From the NCBI RefSeq assembly GCF_000960995.1, contig NZ_CP009435.1:2294001-2358000 (forward strand): a stretch of 64,000 bases of DNA, written 5' to 3'. Made by a program: the position numbers and the translations under genes. The notes beneath the pieces were generated by a model, which was given only the letters and a program-made list of their open reading frames with translations, was not told where the DNA came from and did no database searches. Of the stretch, positions 27,164 to 35,293 are shown piece by piece. Numbering within the stretch: position 1 is the stretch's first letter; every line of letters starts with the position of its first letter. The stretch is from Burkholderia glumae LMG 2196 = ATCC 33617 (GTDB lineage Bacteria; Pseudomonadota; Gammaproteobacteria; Burkholderiales; Burkholderiaceae).

Positions 27164-28028
27164 GAGCCGCTAACATAACCTAGACATGACGTAGCAGAAG
27201 TCGTATCGTCTGCGATATGGCAAGACGCAAAATCAGCAACGAGTTGTGGGTGGAGCTGGAACCGCTGATTCCGGAATTCACCCCATCGCCCAAGGGCGGA
27301 CGGCGGCGCACGGTCGATGACCGAGCTGCGCTCAACGGCATCCTATATGTGCTGCAAACCGGTATCCCGTGGGAAGACCTCCCGCAAGAACTGGGCTTCG
27401 GCAGTGGCATGACGTGTTGGCGACGTCTGCGAGACTGGCAAGCGGCCGGTGTATGGCGCCGGCTGCATCTGGCGATGCTGCGTCGGCTGCGTGAGCACGA
27501 CCAGATCGATTGGGAACGCGCCAGCCTCGATGGAGCCAGCGTCTCCAGCCCCCGGGGGGCCAGGAAACCGGCCCCAACCCGACCGACCGCGGCAAGCTCG
27601 GATCGAAGCGACACATCGTCGTAGATGCACGCGGCATTCCTCTGGCCGTCACGATCACGGGAGCCAACCGCCACGATTCGATGGCATTCGAGTCCACGCT
27701 CGATGCCATTCCTGCGGTACCCGGGCTGAACGGTCCGCCACGCAAGCGCCCGAGCAAACTGCACGCTGACAAAGGGTATGACTTCGGGCGTTGTCGACGT
27801 TATCTGAGACAGCGCGGCATCAAGGCTCGTATTGCACGCCGCGGTATCGAAAGCAGCGAACGGCTGGGCAGGCATCGTTGGGTCGTCGAGCGTACGCATG
27901 CCTGGTTCGCCGGATTCGGCAAGCTTCGAATTCGCTTCGAACGACGCCTCGATATTCATACCGCTCTGCTTGTCCTGGCTGCCGCCGTCATCTGCTCCAG
28001 ATTCGTGGATGACTTGTGTTAGCGACTC
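27164..28028 (+). mobile_element. IS5-family (IS427-group-like) insertion sequence, 865 bp
   Basis: Ends are GAGCCGCTAACATAA (left) and, on the other strand, GAGTCGCTAACACAA (right), a near-perfect inverted repeat. TTA is duplicated at 27161-27163 and 28029-28031, the TNA-type target of this group. Length and two overlapping transposase frames fit. Nothing in the transposase looks broken, so it may be active. Confidence 0.88.
27217..28022 (+). CDS. IS5-family transposase, two frames joined by -1 frameshift
   Basis: First frame 27217-27624 begins MARRKISNELWVELEPLIP; second frame (about 27510-28022) lies in the -1 phase and ends with RFVDDLC. The likely slip site is the C5G6 run near 27551-27561. 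DDE residues: Asp in SLDGASV, Asp in HADKGYD and Glu in WVVERTHAWF. The stop codon falls within the right inverted repeat. Confidence 0.85.
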
Positions 28029-28109
28029 TTAGCACGGTAAATGCGATCGCACCCACGGCGATGATCAGCAGCAGTACGCCTATGGTGAATTTGAGGGGCC
28101 GGCGCGCCA

Positions 28110-28547
28110 TCAGTATTGCACCGTCAACGGAATGTAGCAGTCAGAGCCGCCGGTGGCGGCCTGTAGGTCTTTCACGAATTGCTCCATGCCAGCGTGCAGG
28201 TTGATGCAGCCCGCGCTGCCGGCATGCGTGCCGCCGTGGATGAAGAAACCACCACCGTCGAACGTGGCCGTGCCAGGCATGACGTGGATCGTGATGCGAT
28301 GATCGCCCCAGGCAGCTCGTGGCGCGATGTCGTACCAGTGATTCGTCCACATCTGGGACGGTCGAATCCAGTATGTTCCGGGGGAATCGGACCTTCGCGG
28401 CGGACTTCCTCGCGTGCCTCGGAATAGTCAAACTTGCCGCTGTCGTCCGGCCTGCCTGAAACAGCCGAGTAGACGCGGGTGGGATTGCCGACCATGGTGA
28501 GGCGTCGACCATCGAAGCGAAGGGAAACGGTGCTGCGTGCGCACATG
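28110..28547 (-). pseudogene. DUF2778 (Tlde1-like) L,D-transpeptidase effector, frameshifted
   Basis: The N-terminal frame gives RSTVSLRFDGRRLTMVGNPTRVYSAVSGRPDDSGKFDYSEAREEVRREGPIPP, and a different frame continues with GTYWIRPSQMWTNHWYD and the catalytic section GFFIHGGTHAGSAGCINL (His and Cys of the L,D-transpeptidase-like site). The two join if one base is added to the run of five G (plus strand, 28380-28384), so a single-base loss has broken the gene. Such proteins are delivered by type VI secretion and damage peptidoglycan. Either a real mutation or a sequencing error in the homopolymer. Start is uncertain; ATG 28547 is a guess. Confidence 0.75.
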
Positions 28548-28856
28548 GGCGCAGTTGGCTTACCGATCTCGGCGGCATATTTGGCATGTGTCGCCCTCGG
28601 CATTTTTGTGAACGATTCTAATATTGAGGCTCGGACGAGGCAATTGCGGGCACATATGTCGCTCGTGCTACCTCGGCAAGGGGTAACGTTCCTCTGAAAA
28701 TCTCGTTTTCCGATGAATGGCGCGCACGCGCGGTCAGCCGCCTGTGACGTCAAAGGCCCCGGAACGCGCCCCGCTAGGCGCTAGGGTAGCCGGCCCGATA
28801 AACCCCGGCATTAGATCGAAACCCGGCCGGATCGATGGTAGTTATATGAGCCGGGT
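28548..28856. other. Intergenic region between effector remnant and attL
   Basis: About 310 bases with no supported gene; it is the original chromosomal sequence downstream of tRNA-Pro before island insertion. Promoter of the DUF2778 gene should lie here but no clear -35/-10 was fixed. Confidence 0.35.
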
Positions 28857-28892
28857 AAAGAAAAAGGGTTACACGCTTTCGGCATGTAACCC
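28857..28892 (-). terminator. Ancestral terminator of tRNA-Pro, now stranded at the left island end
   Basis: On the minus strand: stem GGGTTACA/TGTAACCC (28866-28873 with 28885-28892), then CTTTTTCTTT. It follows the displaced tRNA 3' fragment at 28903-28950 exactly as the present terminator follows the intact tRNA. Confidence 0.75.
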
Positions 28893-28902
28893 CTTGATTT
28901 CT

Positions 28903-28950
28903 TTGGTCGGAGCGATAGGATTCGAACCTACGACCCTCTGATCCCAAATC
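28903..28950. repeat. attL: 48-bp duplicate of the tRNA-Pro 3' part
   Basis: Identical over 48 bases to 55134-55181, which is the 3' half of the tRNA gene (T arm, variable loop, anticodon loop) plus the base after CCA. Beyond 28950 the sequence departs from the tRNA. It marks the left boundary of the genomic island; the integrase begins 137 bases inside. Confidence 0.93.
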
Positions 28951-29086
28951 GGGTGCCCCCGCTATTTTCAACGTCGTTGGCGGTAGATGAAAATTATAAG
29001 CCATTGATTTGATGTAAAATTTAATCTCATTGCAATTTTCTGTTCCGACCCACAACGCTACACATAGTAGCAAAATGGTAGCAACG

Positions 29087-30325
29087 ATGAGCGATAGCGA
29101 GAAAAAGCAGCGGGCGGGCAAGGACGCCGTGAATTTTACGAAAGCGGCGATCGAAGCGTTGCCGATGCCAGAGAAGGGTTGGAAGTATTACTACGACACG
29201 AAGGTGAGCGGTCTTGCGATCGGCATCGGCCCGAGCGGCGTCAAGACGTTTGTTCTCTATCGGAAAGTAAATCGTAAGCCAGAGCGGATCAAGATTGGGC
29301 GCTATCCCGATCTGACGGTCGATAAGGCGAGGACGCAAGCTCTGACCCTGATCGCGGACATCGCCGGTGGGATGAATCCAGCCGAGCTGAAGCGTGCCCG
29401 CCGCGCGGAGATGACTTTTGGCGAGTTGTTTGGCCAGTACTACGAGAATCACAGCGTCCCGCACAAAAAGACGGCAGCGGAAGACAAGCAGAAATTCGAG
29501 AAATACCTTTCCAGTAATGGGGACGGTATCAACCTCGCATCGCGGCAGCTATCGGATATCACGAAGGCGACGGTTGCTCAACTGTTCACCAAGATCAGCA
29601 AAGATCACAAGGTGATGGCGAACCGGGTGCTTGCGCTTGTCAGCAGTGTCTTTGGCAAGGCGATCGAATGGGGAATCTGGAACCAGATCAATCCATGCCA
29701 CGGTATCCGTAAACATAGCGAAGTCAGCCGGGATCGCTTCCTGCAGCCGGACGAGCTGCCGAAGTTTTTCGAGCAGGTCTTGGCATATCCGAATGCCACA
29801 GTGAGGGACTACATCTTGGTCAGCCTGCTGACTGGCGCGCGCAGAGGGAATGTTCTTGCGATGCGTTGGGATCAGGTGAATCTCGACCGAGCGGAGTGGC
29901 GTATCCCGGACACGAAAAATGGAACGCCGCAAAGTGTTCCACTAGTTCCGGATGTGGTGACTATTCTGCGAGCGCGGGATAAGGAGCGCAACGATTCTCC
30001 GTTCGTATTCCCAGGTTCTGGCGAGGCAGGACATTTAGTTTCACCGAAGAAAGCATGGAAGATTATTCTCGACAAGGCTGGCATTGCCGATCTTCGGCTG
30101 CACGATCTTCGCCGCACTATGGGGTCGTGGCAGGCCGGGACCGGCGCGAACCTGTCGGTGATCGGCCGGTCGCTGAATCACAAGTCGACGCAGACGACGG
30201 CAATCTATGCGCGGCTTTGGATGGAGCCGGTTCGCAATTCGATGGAGACGGCCACCACGGCGATGATGCAGGCGGCGGGACTGGTAGCAACCGACGAATC
30301 GGAATCTGAGGCCGCGGAGGAGTAA
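29087..30325 (+). CDS. int: Tyrosine integrase of the island (DUF4102 / P4-type), 412 aa
   Basis: N-terminal DUF4102-type arm-binding domain (SGLAIGIGPSGVKTFVLYRKVNRKPERIKIGRYPDLTVDKAR), a core-binding helical domain, and a catalytic domain with Arg in TGARRGNVL, the HxxR box in LRLHDLRRTMGSW, His in LNHKSTQTTAIY and the nucleophile Tyr in the same stretch. ATG at 29075 or 29030 would add a few residues; none has a clear ribosome site. It targets the 3' end of tRNA-Pro, as shown by the flanking repeats. Confidence 0.95.
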   Translation: MSDSEKKQRAGKDAVNFTKAAIEALPMPEKGWKYYYDTKVSGLAIGIGPSGVKTFVLYRKVNRKPERIKIGRYPDLTVDKARTQALTLIADIAGGMNPAELKRARRAEMTFGELFGQYYENHSVPHKKTAAEDKQKFEKYLSSNGDGINLASRQLSDITKATVAQLFTKISKDHKVMANRVLALVSSVFGKAIEWGIWNQINPCHGIRKHSEVSRDRFLQPDELPKFFEQVLAYPNATVRDYILVSLLTGARRGNVLAMRWDQVNLDRAEWRIPDTKNGTPQSVPLVPDVVTILRARDKERNDSPFVFPGSGEAGHLVSPKKAWKIILDKAGIADLRLHDLRRTMGSWQAGTGANLSVIGRSLNHKSTQTTAIYARLWMEPVRNSMETATTAMMQAAGLVATDESESEAAEE

Positions 30326-30928
30326 GTGCCAAACTCGACAGAAAAGTACTGGGAGCAGCAGTTTGAATTTTTGCGAGCAGAGCCTGTGGCTTGGGCTCTC
30401 GACGCGGATTCCTTGATGCGCTCGTTCGACATCGTTGCGCAGGTCGCAGAAAACGATCTTGCCGACAAGGTATGTGGAATGACAGCGAACCCATCGCCGG
30501 CTGTTACCTATGTTCCTGGGATCGGCCATAACGCACTGATGCTCGGTGCGCTCGCGGTCGAAGTCTTGCTCAAAGGTATCGCCCTGACCAACCAAACCGT
30601 GGCGGCGTCGATCAAAGCGAAGGATCGCGCCGTGACAAAGCGACTCATGAGCCATAACCTTCGCGATATCGCGCAACTGGCCGGTGTTCAACTCACCGGA
30701 CCAGAGGCAGGATTGTGCGAGCGACTGGAAACATTTCTCCTCTGGGCCGGGCGGTATTCCACCCCGAAAAATCATTCCGAAATGATGCCGCGCCAGTTAG
30801 CAACAGGCGGCAGTGGTCCTCCGAACGTCTATTCAAATTTCGACTTTCAGGCGGTTCGGAATCTCACGGGTAGACTGCGCTTGTTGTTGCCGCCCATAGC
30901 AAGCGGTTCTGGCGGCGCGAATCCGTAG
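30326..30928 (+). CDS. Hypothetical helical protein coupled to integrase, 200 aa
   Basis: GTG 30326 begins on the base after the integrase stop, so the two are translationally linked. The protein is mostly helical, with GIGHNALMLGALAVEVLLKGIAL and KRLMSHNLRDIAQLAGVQL; the Arg-xxx-His in the latter and the helical layout recall HEPN-type domains, but the spacing is not the canonical R-x4-H. No membrane segment. Function unknown. Confidence 0.65.
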   Translation: MPNSTEKYWEQQFEFLRAEPVAWALDADSLMRSFDIVAQVAENDLADKVCGMTANPSPAVTYVPGIGHNALMLGALAVEVLLKGIALTNQTVAASIKAKDRAVTKRLMSHNLRDIAQLAGVQLTGPEAGLCERLETFLLWAGRYSTPKNHSEMMPRQLATGGSGPPNVYSNFDFQAVRNLTGRLRLLLPPIASGSGGANP

Positions 30929-31219
30929 CGAGTCGCGTTGCGAATGGCTCGGACAGACGGATTTCTACGGTGGTAGGAGGCAGAGTATATATGCTGACGC
31001 TGATGACGGTGGTCCTGTTCGAAGCCAAGCTTAATGAAGGCCGCAGCGGCTGCAACGCTATAGGCGGGAACGGCCAGTTCGACGCAACCCGGTGGCGCGA
31101 CGTACTCGCAGTCGCAGATATCCCCTGGTGTTTTTTTACGAGTCCTGCAGGTATTATTTGCTCATCGCTCGCCTGAGTGGAACTATTTCCCTAGCGGCAT
31201 TGAACAATTAACCAGACGA

Positions 31220-31855
31220 ATGGACCACGAATACACCCTACTCGACCAAGATCGCGGAAAAATCTTCCAGCTCATCGGAACAGTCATTGTTGTACTCGCT
31301 GCCATCTACAGCGCCGCCATTGGCTGGCTTGGAAAGCTTGTGGCAGCAGTTTGGCCCGACGTATGGTCGTTCGTGCCGAAGGCAGTCGACACTGGCGCGG
31401 CCTTCTCCGTGATCTATTTCGTTTTCAACAAATGGCTTTGGCGCTTTTGGCCGATCAGCCGAATTTTTTCTTTCCCGAACCTGTCTGGTGAATGGGATGT
31501 CACGGGTCAAACGCTCGGCCCGGCGGAAGCTTTGGATAACGGAAACTTCCGCAATTGGACCGGCACTCTGTCGATCCGACAGCAATGGACGAAGATTTGC
31601 GTCACGTTGCGTACCGAGCGTTCCGGTTCGTTCAGTAGGGCTGCCGCAATTCAACAGCAAGGCGATGAGATTGTGCTGATGTATTGCTATGGGAACGACC
31701 CAAATGCAAGGGCGCACGTGCAGGATGGCCTGAATGCCCATCGCGGATATTGCGAAATAAGAATCGCACCGGGGAGCACCCAAGGCGAGGGGTTCTACTT
31801 CAATAATATGGGCCGCTTTACTCACGGCTCTTTAACGATCACAAAAAGGACGTAG
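31220..31855 (+). CDS. cap15: CBASS effector Cap15-like (two TM helices plus beta-barrel), 211 aa
   Basis: Two hydrophobic helices (about 15-42 and 57-75, ending FNKWLWRFWPI) are followed by an all-beta domain starting FPNLSGEWDVTGQ, with the pattern NWTGTLSIRQQWTKICVTL, FSRAAAIQQQGDEIVLMYCY and a final GSLTITKRT. This is the Cap15 layout: a nucleotide-binding minimal beta-barrel on a membrane anchor that oligomerises and disrupts the inner membrane when a cyclic nucleotide is made. The next gene, 9 bases on, is a CD-NTase, which confirms the reading. Confidence 0.85.
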   Translation: MDHEYTLLDQDRGKIFQLIGTVIVVLAAIYSAAIGWLGKLVAAVWPDVWSFVPKAVDTGAAFSVIYFVFNKWLWRFWPISRIFSFPNLSGEWDVTGQTLGPAEALDNGNFRNWTGTLSIRQQWTKICVTLRTERSGSFSRAAAIQQQGDEIVLMYCYGNDPNARAHVQDGLNAHRGYCEIRIAPGSTQGEGFYFNNMGRFTHGSLTITKRT

Positions 31856-31864
31856 GGCAGCGCT

Positions 31865-33001
31865 ATGGGTACGAGTTATCAGGATCGTCTTGCGAAGATG
31901 CGACAAAGACGACGGCCATCTGCATCAACCGGAACCTTTGCCGGAAAGTATGAAGCGAGAGCGGATTCGGCCTTTGCCATGGATTCGGCCGATGTTAAAG
32001 AGGCGTATGAAAGCAAGGGTAATGGCGACGCCACTCGATATGCGCTCGGCGCTATGGAAGCAGTCGACGCCAAGTACACATCGGTTTCGCTTGGAGAGGG
32101 TGACCGTGTGGCCAAGCAGATCAAGGACAAGCTTCCCATCGATATGCCCGTGACGACGAGGTTGCAGGGATCGCTGGCGCTCGACATTCATATTCGTGCG
32201 TCGTCAGACGTAGATATTCTGGTTTTGGCTGAGTGGTTCTTGACCCATGACAGCCCGGCGGCGCCTTCGAAGTCGTACACCGCGCTTTCGGGCAAAACCA
32301 CGATCGGAGAACTGTTCGCGTTGCGCCAGCAATGCGAGACGATTCTGACGGCAGCATATCCGGCCGCGACGGTGAACATTGGCGGGGCAAAATCGATCGC
32401 CTTGGAAGGCGGATCTCTGGCGCGCAAAGTGGACGTTGTCCCTGCGCATTGGCATGACACGGGTGACTACCAGTCCACAGGACTTGAGGCGTACCGCGAC
32501 GTCTTCATTTTTAACAAGGATGAATTCGCGCGGCAGAGCAACCGTCCGTTCATGCATATGCTGCTTGTCAATCATCGAGACACGGAGAGCGGGGGCGGCG
32601 CGAAGCGAGCGATCCGCATGCTCAAATGTCTGATCCGTGACTCCGATCGGGACTTCGCGCTAAGTAGCTATGATGTGGCTAGCCTCATCTACCACATGAC
32701 GAAGAATGAGCTAACCGTCCCTTGGTACATGCCTCTGCAACTACTCAATCGCATCGAAAACTTTCTGTTCAGGCTCGAAACGAATCTCGGCTACGCGCGG
32801 CAGCTTAAGACGCCAGACGGGACGCGGAAAATAATCAACGAGTCGAAGAAAGAAGTGGACGTTGGCGCTTTGCGAGCCGAACTAACCGCGTTGATCGAGG
32901 CTGTTGGAACGGATTACATTTCGTACCTGCCGTTTTATCAGGACAAGACGCTTGCTCTTGACGCCGCGCGTGGCGCATTGAACGAAGCCGTAATACAGTG
33001 A
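31865..33001 (+). CDS. CBASS CD-NTase (cyclic oligonucleotide synthase), 378 aa
   Basis: Nucleotidyltransferase fold with GS (102-103) in RLQGSLALDI, metal acids in SSDVDILVL (Asp115, Asp117) and a third acid in KVDVVPAHW (Asp190). Length fits CD-NTases. Paired with Cap15 and no Cap2/Cap3 or HORMA/TRIP13 genes, this is a minimal (type I) CBASS. The clade and nucleotide product cannot be told by eye; the family often paired with Cap15 is CdnB or CdnE. Confidence 0.88.
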   Translation: MGTSYQDRLAKMRQRRRPSASTGTFAGKYEARADSAFAMDSADVKEAYESKGNGDATRYALGAMEAVDAKYTSVSLGEGDRVAKQIKDKLPIDMPVTTRLQGSLALDIHIRASSDVDILVLAEWFLTHDSPAAPSKSYTALSGKTTIGELFALRQQCETILTAAYPAATVNIGGAKSIALEGGSLARKVDVVPAHWHDTGDYQSTGLEAYRDVFIFNKDEFARQSNRPFMHMLLVNHRDTESGGGAKRAIRMLKCLIRDSDRDFALSSYDVASLIYHMTKNELTVPWYMPLQLLNRIENFLFRLETNLGYARQLKTPDGTRKIINESKKEVDVGALRAELTALIEAVGTDYISYLPFYQDKTLALDAARGALNEAVIQ

Positions 33002-33087
33002 GACTCCCGCATCGATGAAGCTCGGCGATGGCCGACGGGATCGGATGCCCGGCGCATCGTGACCAATATTGAGGTCGAGGAACTGGA

Positions 33088-34311
33088 ATGGGTGATGATT
33101 ACGAGTATTTTCGCAACAAGCGCGCCGATCGTGTTTATCTGAGCCGTTCGCTGTCCGATACGCAATATCGGAAGGGCGAAGACGGAAGCGTGGAGGAATT
33201 TGAGCGCCCTTTTCGCATCGTCTCCAAAGTCATCGATTGCGCTGAGTCGCACCAATTTTTTCGCGACGGTAAGCAGGTATCGCTTCGAATTACTGAAGGC
33301 GCGCGACAGGAGATCAAGGCGAAGTTCTATGAAGATACTCGCGGCGTCTCGACGTTGACTATTCAACGGTATACAGTTGAAAGCGGGAGTCCGCACGGCA
33401 CCTACTTCACCTTCATTAACGACGAAATTGCGATCCTGTACAACTTCCTCAGAAACGTTCAGTTTCTGCCGCTAAAGGACGAGCAGAGCGCGAAGCTCGA
33501 CGATAAGTTCGTGGAAAGCCTCGTACTGAGTCGCGAACAGGCTCTCGAACTGCTGAATCAGCAGCCTGATCTTCTTGACGAGCTGGTCCGAAGCCGGGTC
33601 ACGGCACGCGACGTTGCCGAGCTTAGCCTTCGAAAGGAGCAGCTTCGCGAGTTCGAACGCTTATTGTGCGACGAGAAGCACTTTGAACAACGAAGGCTGG
33701 AGACGGGAAAAGGCGGTGGCCCCGAGGCAGTATGGCAAACGTACTTCGAAAAGAATACGTGGATTTTTGGCTACGGTCTTAACTACGTTTTCAACTCAAC
33801 ACTGGACGACCAAAAGCTTGAGCAGGTGGTGAGAGGACACGACATCGCAGGTGCCGGGAAGCGTGTCGATGTCCTTTTGAAAACTCATGGTCTGATCAGT
33901 GCTGTATCGTTTGGTGAAATCAAAACCCACGCGACGCCGCTTCTCAAGCAGGTTGCCAGCCCGTATCGAAAGGAATGCTGGCAAATCTCCGATGAACTTG
34001 CGGGAGCAATTGCGCAGGTACAGCGTTCGGTACAAGTTTCTCTCACCAGCATTCGATTACGGCTCGATGTAAGGGGCGACGATGGCGCTCCCACTGGGGA
34101 GACGGTATTCCTTTACCAGCCACGCTCGTTTCTCGTGATCGGGTCTCTGGCGGAATTCCGCACAAAGCACGGGATCAACGAAGAGAAGTACTCTTCGTTT
34201 GAGCTCTTCCGCAAAAGCGTCGCCGCGCCGGAAATTATCACTTTCGATGAACTCTTCGAACGAGCGAGATTCATAGTCGAGGCTGGAGAGCACAAGCGCC
34301 GCGACGCGTGA
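33088..34311 (+). CDS. sduA: Shedu nuclease SduA (DUF4263), 407 aa
   Basis: N-terminal 200 residues of mixed alpha/beta character, then the DUF4263 PD-(D/E)XK nuclease domain: WQTYFEKNTWIFGYGLNYVF, the active site Asp261 in RVDVLLK and Glu277-x-Lys279 in FGEIKTH, then YRKECWQISDELAGAIAQVQ and FRTKHGINEEKYSSFELFRKS. All three catalytic positions are present. Shedu is a one-gene anti-phage system in which SduA forms an oligomeric nuclease. The gene starts 86 bases after the CD-NTase and probably shares its transcript. Confidence 0.88.
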   Translation: MGDDYEYFRNKRADRVYLSRSLSDTQYRKGEDGSVEEFERPFRIVSKVIDCAESHQFFRDGKQVSLRITEGARQEIKAKFYEDTRGVSTLTIQRYTVESGSPHGTYFTFINDEIAILYNFLRNVQFLPLKDEQSAKLDDKFVESLVLSREQALELLNQQPDLLDELVRSRVTARDVAELSLRKEQLREFERLLCDEKHFEQRRLETGKGGGPEAVWQTYFEKNTWIFGYGLNYVFNSTLDDQKLEQVVRGHDIAGAGKRVDVLLKTHGLISAVSFGEIKTHATPLLKQVASPYRKECWQISDELAGAIAQVQRSVQVSLTSIRLRLDVRGDDGAPTGETVFLYQPRSFLVIGSLAEFRTKHGINEEKYSSFELFRKSVAAPEIITFDELFERARFIVEAGEHKRRDA

Positions 34312-34337
34312 GAGTCTCGTGCGTTGCGTAGCCCAGG

Positions 34338-34940
34338 CTAACGTATGTCGGCGTGATCGGCGCAAGCACGTTTGACCGTCGCAGTTCCGACGCCGAACTT
34401 CTCGGCGGTTTCGCGGATGCTCGCGCCATTCTCTGCTCGCCATGCTTTGATCGCCGCGTAGTCGTGTGACCGTGCGCGGCCCCTGTATTTCCCTTCCGCC
34501 TTCGCGATCGCCACCCCGCGACGCTGCATCTCGGCGCGGTTGAGGTAGTCGGCTTCGCCCTGCGCTGCCATGAACGCAAGGATCGCGTCTCGCGTCGCTT
34601 TCTCGATGGGGTCCTTTGCCTTCCCGTCGAACACCATCCCGTTGAGCGTGCATTCGACACGCACACCCAATTCCATAAGTCGGCGCATGGTTGCGTGTAG
34701 CTCGTCATAGCGGCGGCTGATCCGGTCCAGCCAACGCACGATGAGAATGCCGCCGTGCCGCAAATCGTGTTCGGCTTTGCGCCACTGTTCCCGCGCGTCA
34801 GGAGCCACGTGATAGCCGCTCACGCCCTCATCGATGAAAACATCATTGTCCTGCACGCCGTGGGCTCTGGCGTCCTCATACTGGCTCGCGGCTGACTGAC
34901 CGTCCGTGGTCGAAATCCGCCCGTAATAGAGTTTGCGCAT
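34338..34940 (-). CDS. Serine recombinase (resolvase/invertase family), 200 aa
   Basis: Resolvase catalytic domain with nucleophile Ser10 in YYGRISTTDGQS, Arg-containing LIVRWLDRISRRYDELHATM, the E helix and a C-terminal HTH (RETAEKFGVGTATVKRACAD). Length is normal for small resolvases/invertases, and active-site residues are present. Its start abuts a cluster of TGGATCAA half-sites that may be its recombination or operator site. Confidence 0.9.
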   Translation of the reverse strand: MRKLYYGRISTTDGQSAASQYEDARAHGVQDNDVFIDEGVSGYHVAPDAREQWRKAEHDLRHGGILIVRWLDRISRRYDELHATMRRLMELGVRVECTLNGMVFDGKAKDPIEKATRDAILAFMAAQGEADYLNRAEMQRRGVAIAKAEGKYRGRARSHDYAAIKAWRAENGASIRETAEKFGVGTATVKRACADHADIR

Positions 34941-35293
34941 GGCTCAAAAGGGATTATTTGAATGCATGGATCAATTTTATCATGGATCAAATGACCGGTT
35001 GATCCTGTTGATCCATGTTCAAACGTCCTGGCGCTTGGCCCGTTACGGTGTACCCAAACGAGCTAAGGAGTCGACCGTCTTCCTTGGAATGACCGCGCTC
35101 GCCCGGTGCGAGCTGAAACAGATCAAGAGCGTGCGATATCCGGCCCGGCTTGTTCTAGCGATATTCGATGTATGCACCGCACCCTAGCGCCGGTAGGCCC
35201 TTCGGCGTACCTCCGCTGCCGCCAATCTCGCCTCCACAATGTCCATTTTTTCAAATACAATCGAGGCTCCAAAAACGGACACGGAGTCCTCAT
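34941..35293. other. Intergenic region between resolvase and 35294 gene
   Basis: About 350 bases. The left part holds the TGGATCAA cluster; the right part contains AATACAAT near 35257, a possible -10 for the 35294 gene. A short frame (34933-35187) is present but has no ribosome site or family sequence. Confidence 0.4.
34967..35015. repeat. Four TGGATCAA half-sites, possible res/operator site
   Basis: TGGATCAA at 34967-34974 and 34983-34990 in one direction; TTGATCC at 34999-35005 and TTGATCCA at 35008-35015 in the other. They form a symmetric array about a centre near 34993, 27 bases before the resolvase start codon. Confidence 0.6.

Larger units (their letters stand above)
27006..28110 (-). 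pseudogene. Small two-helix membrane protein gene split by IS5-family element
   Basis: Minus-strand pieces 28110-28030 and 27161-27006 join in frame once the IS and one copy of the TTA target duplication are removed, giving a 78-residue protein: MARRPLKFTIG, a hydrophobic helix, LRDAYGNGPPYYGRTTNMDNWENPLP, a second hydrophobic helix and WLRRTR. Its ATG overlaps the TGA of the DUF2778 gene by one base, so the two were translationally coupled. A membrane protein directly behind a DUF2778 effector is the layout of Tlde1/Tldi1 effector-immunity pairs, and I infer an immunity role. Confidence 0.75.

Noticed and set aside
28903..28950. tRNA gene at the left repeat
   Set aside because: Only the 3' part is present; the acceptor 5' strand and D arm are missing, so it is an att remnant.
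30970..31176. 68-codon plus frame before Cap15
   Set aside because: No family sequence; likely part of the CBASS promoter region.
34933..35187. 84-codon plus frame over the TGGATCAA array
   Set aside because: It overlaps the recombinase start and the repeat array and has no ribosome site.
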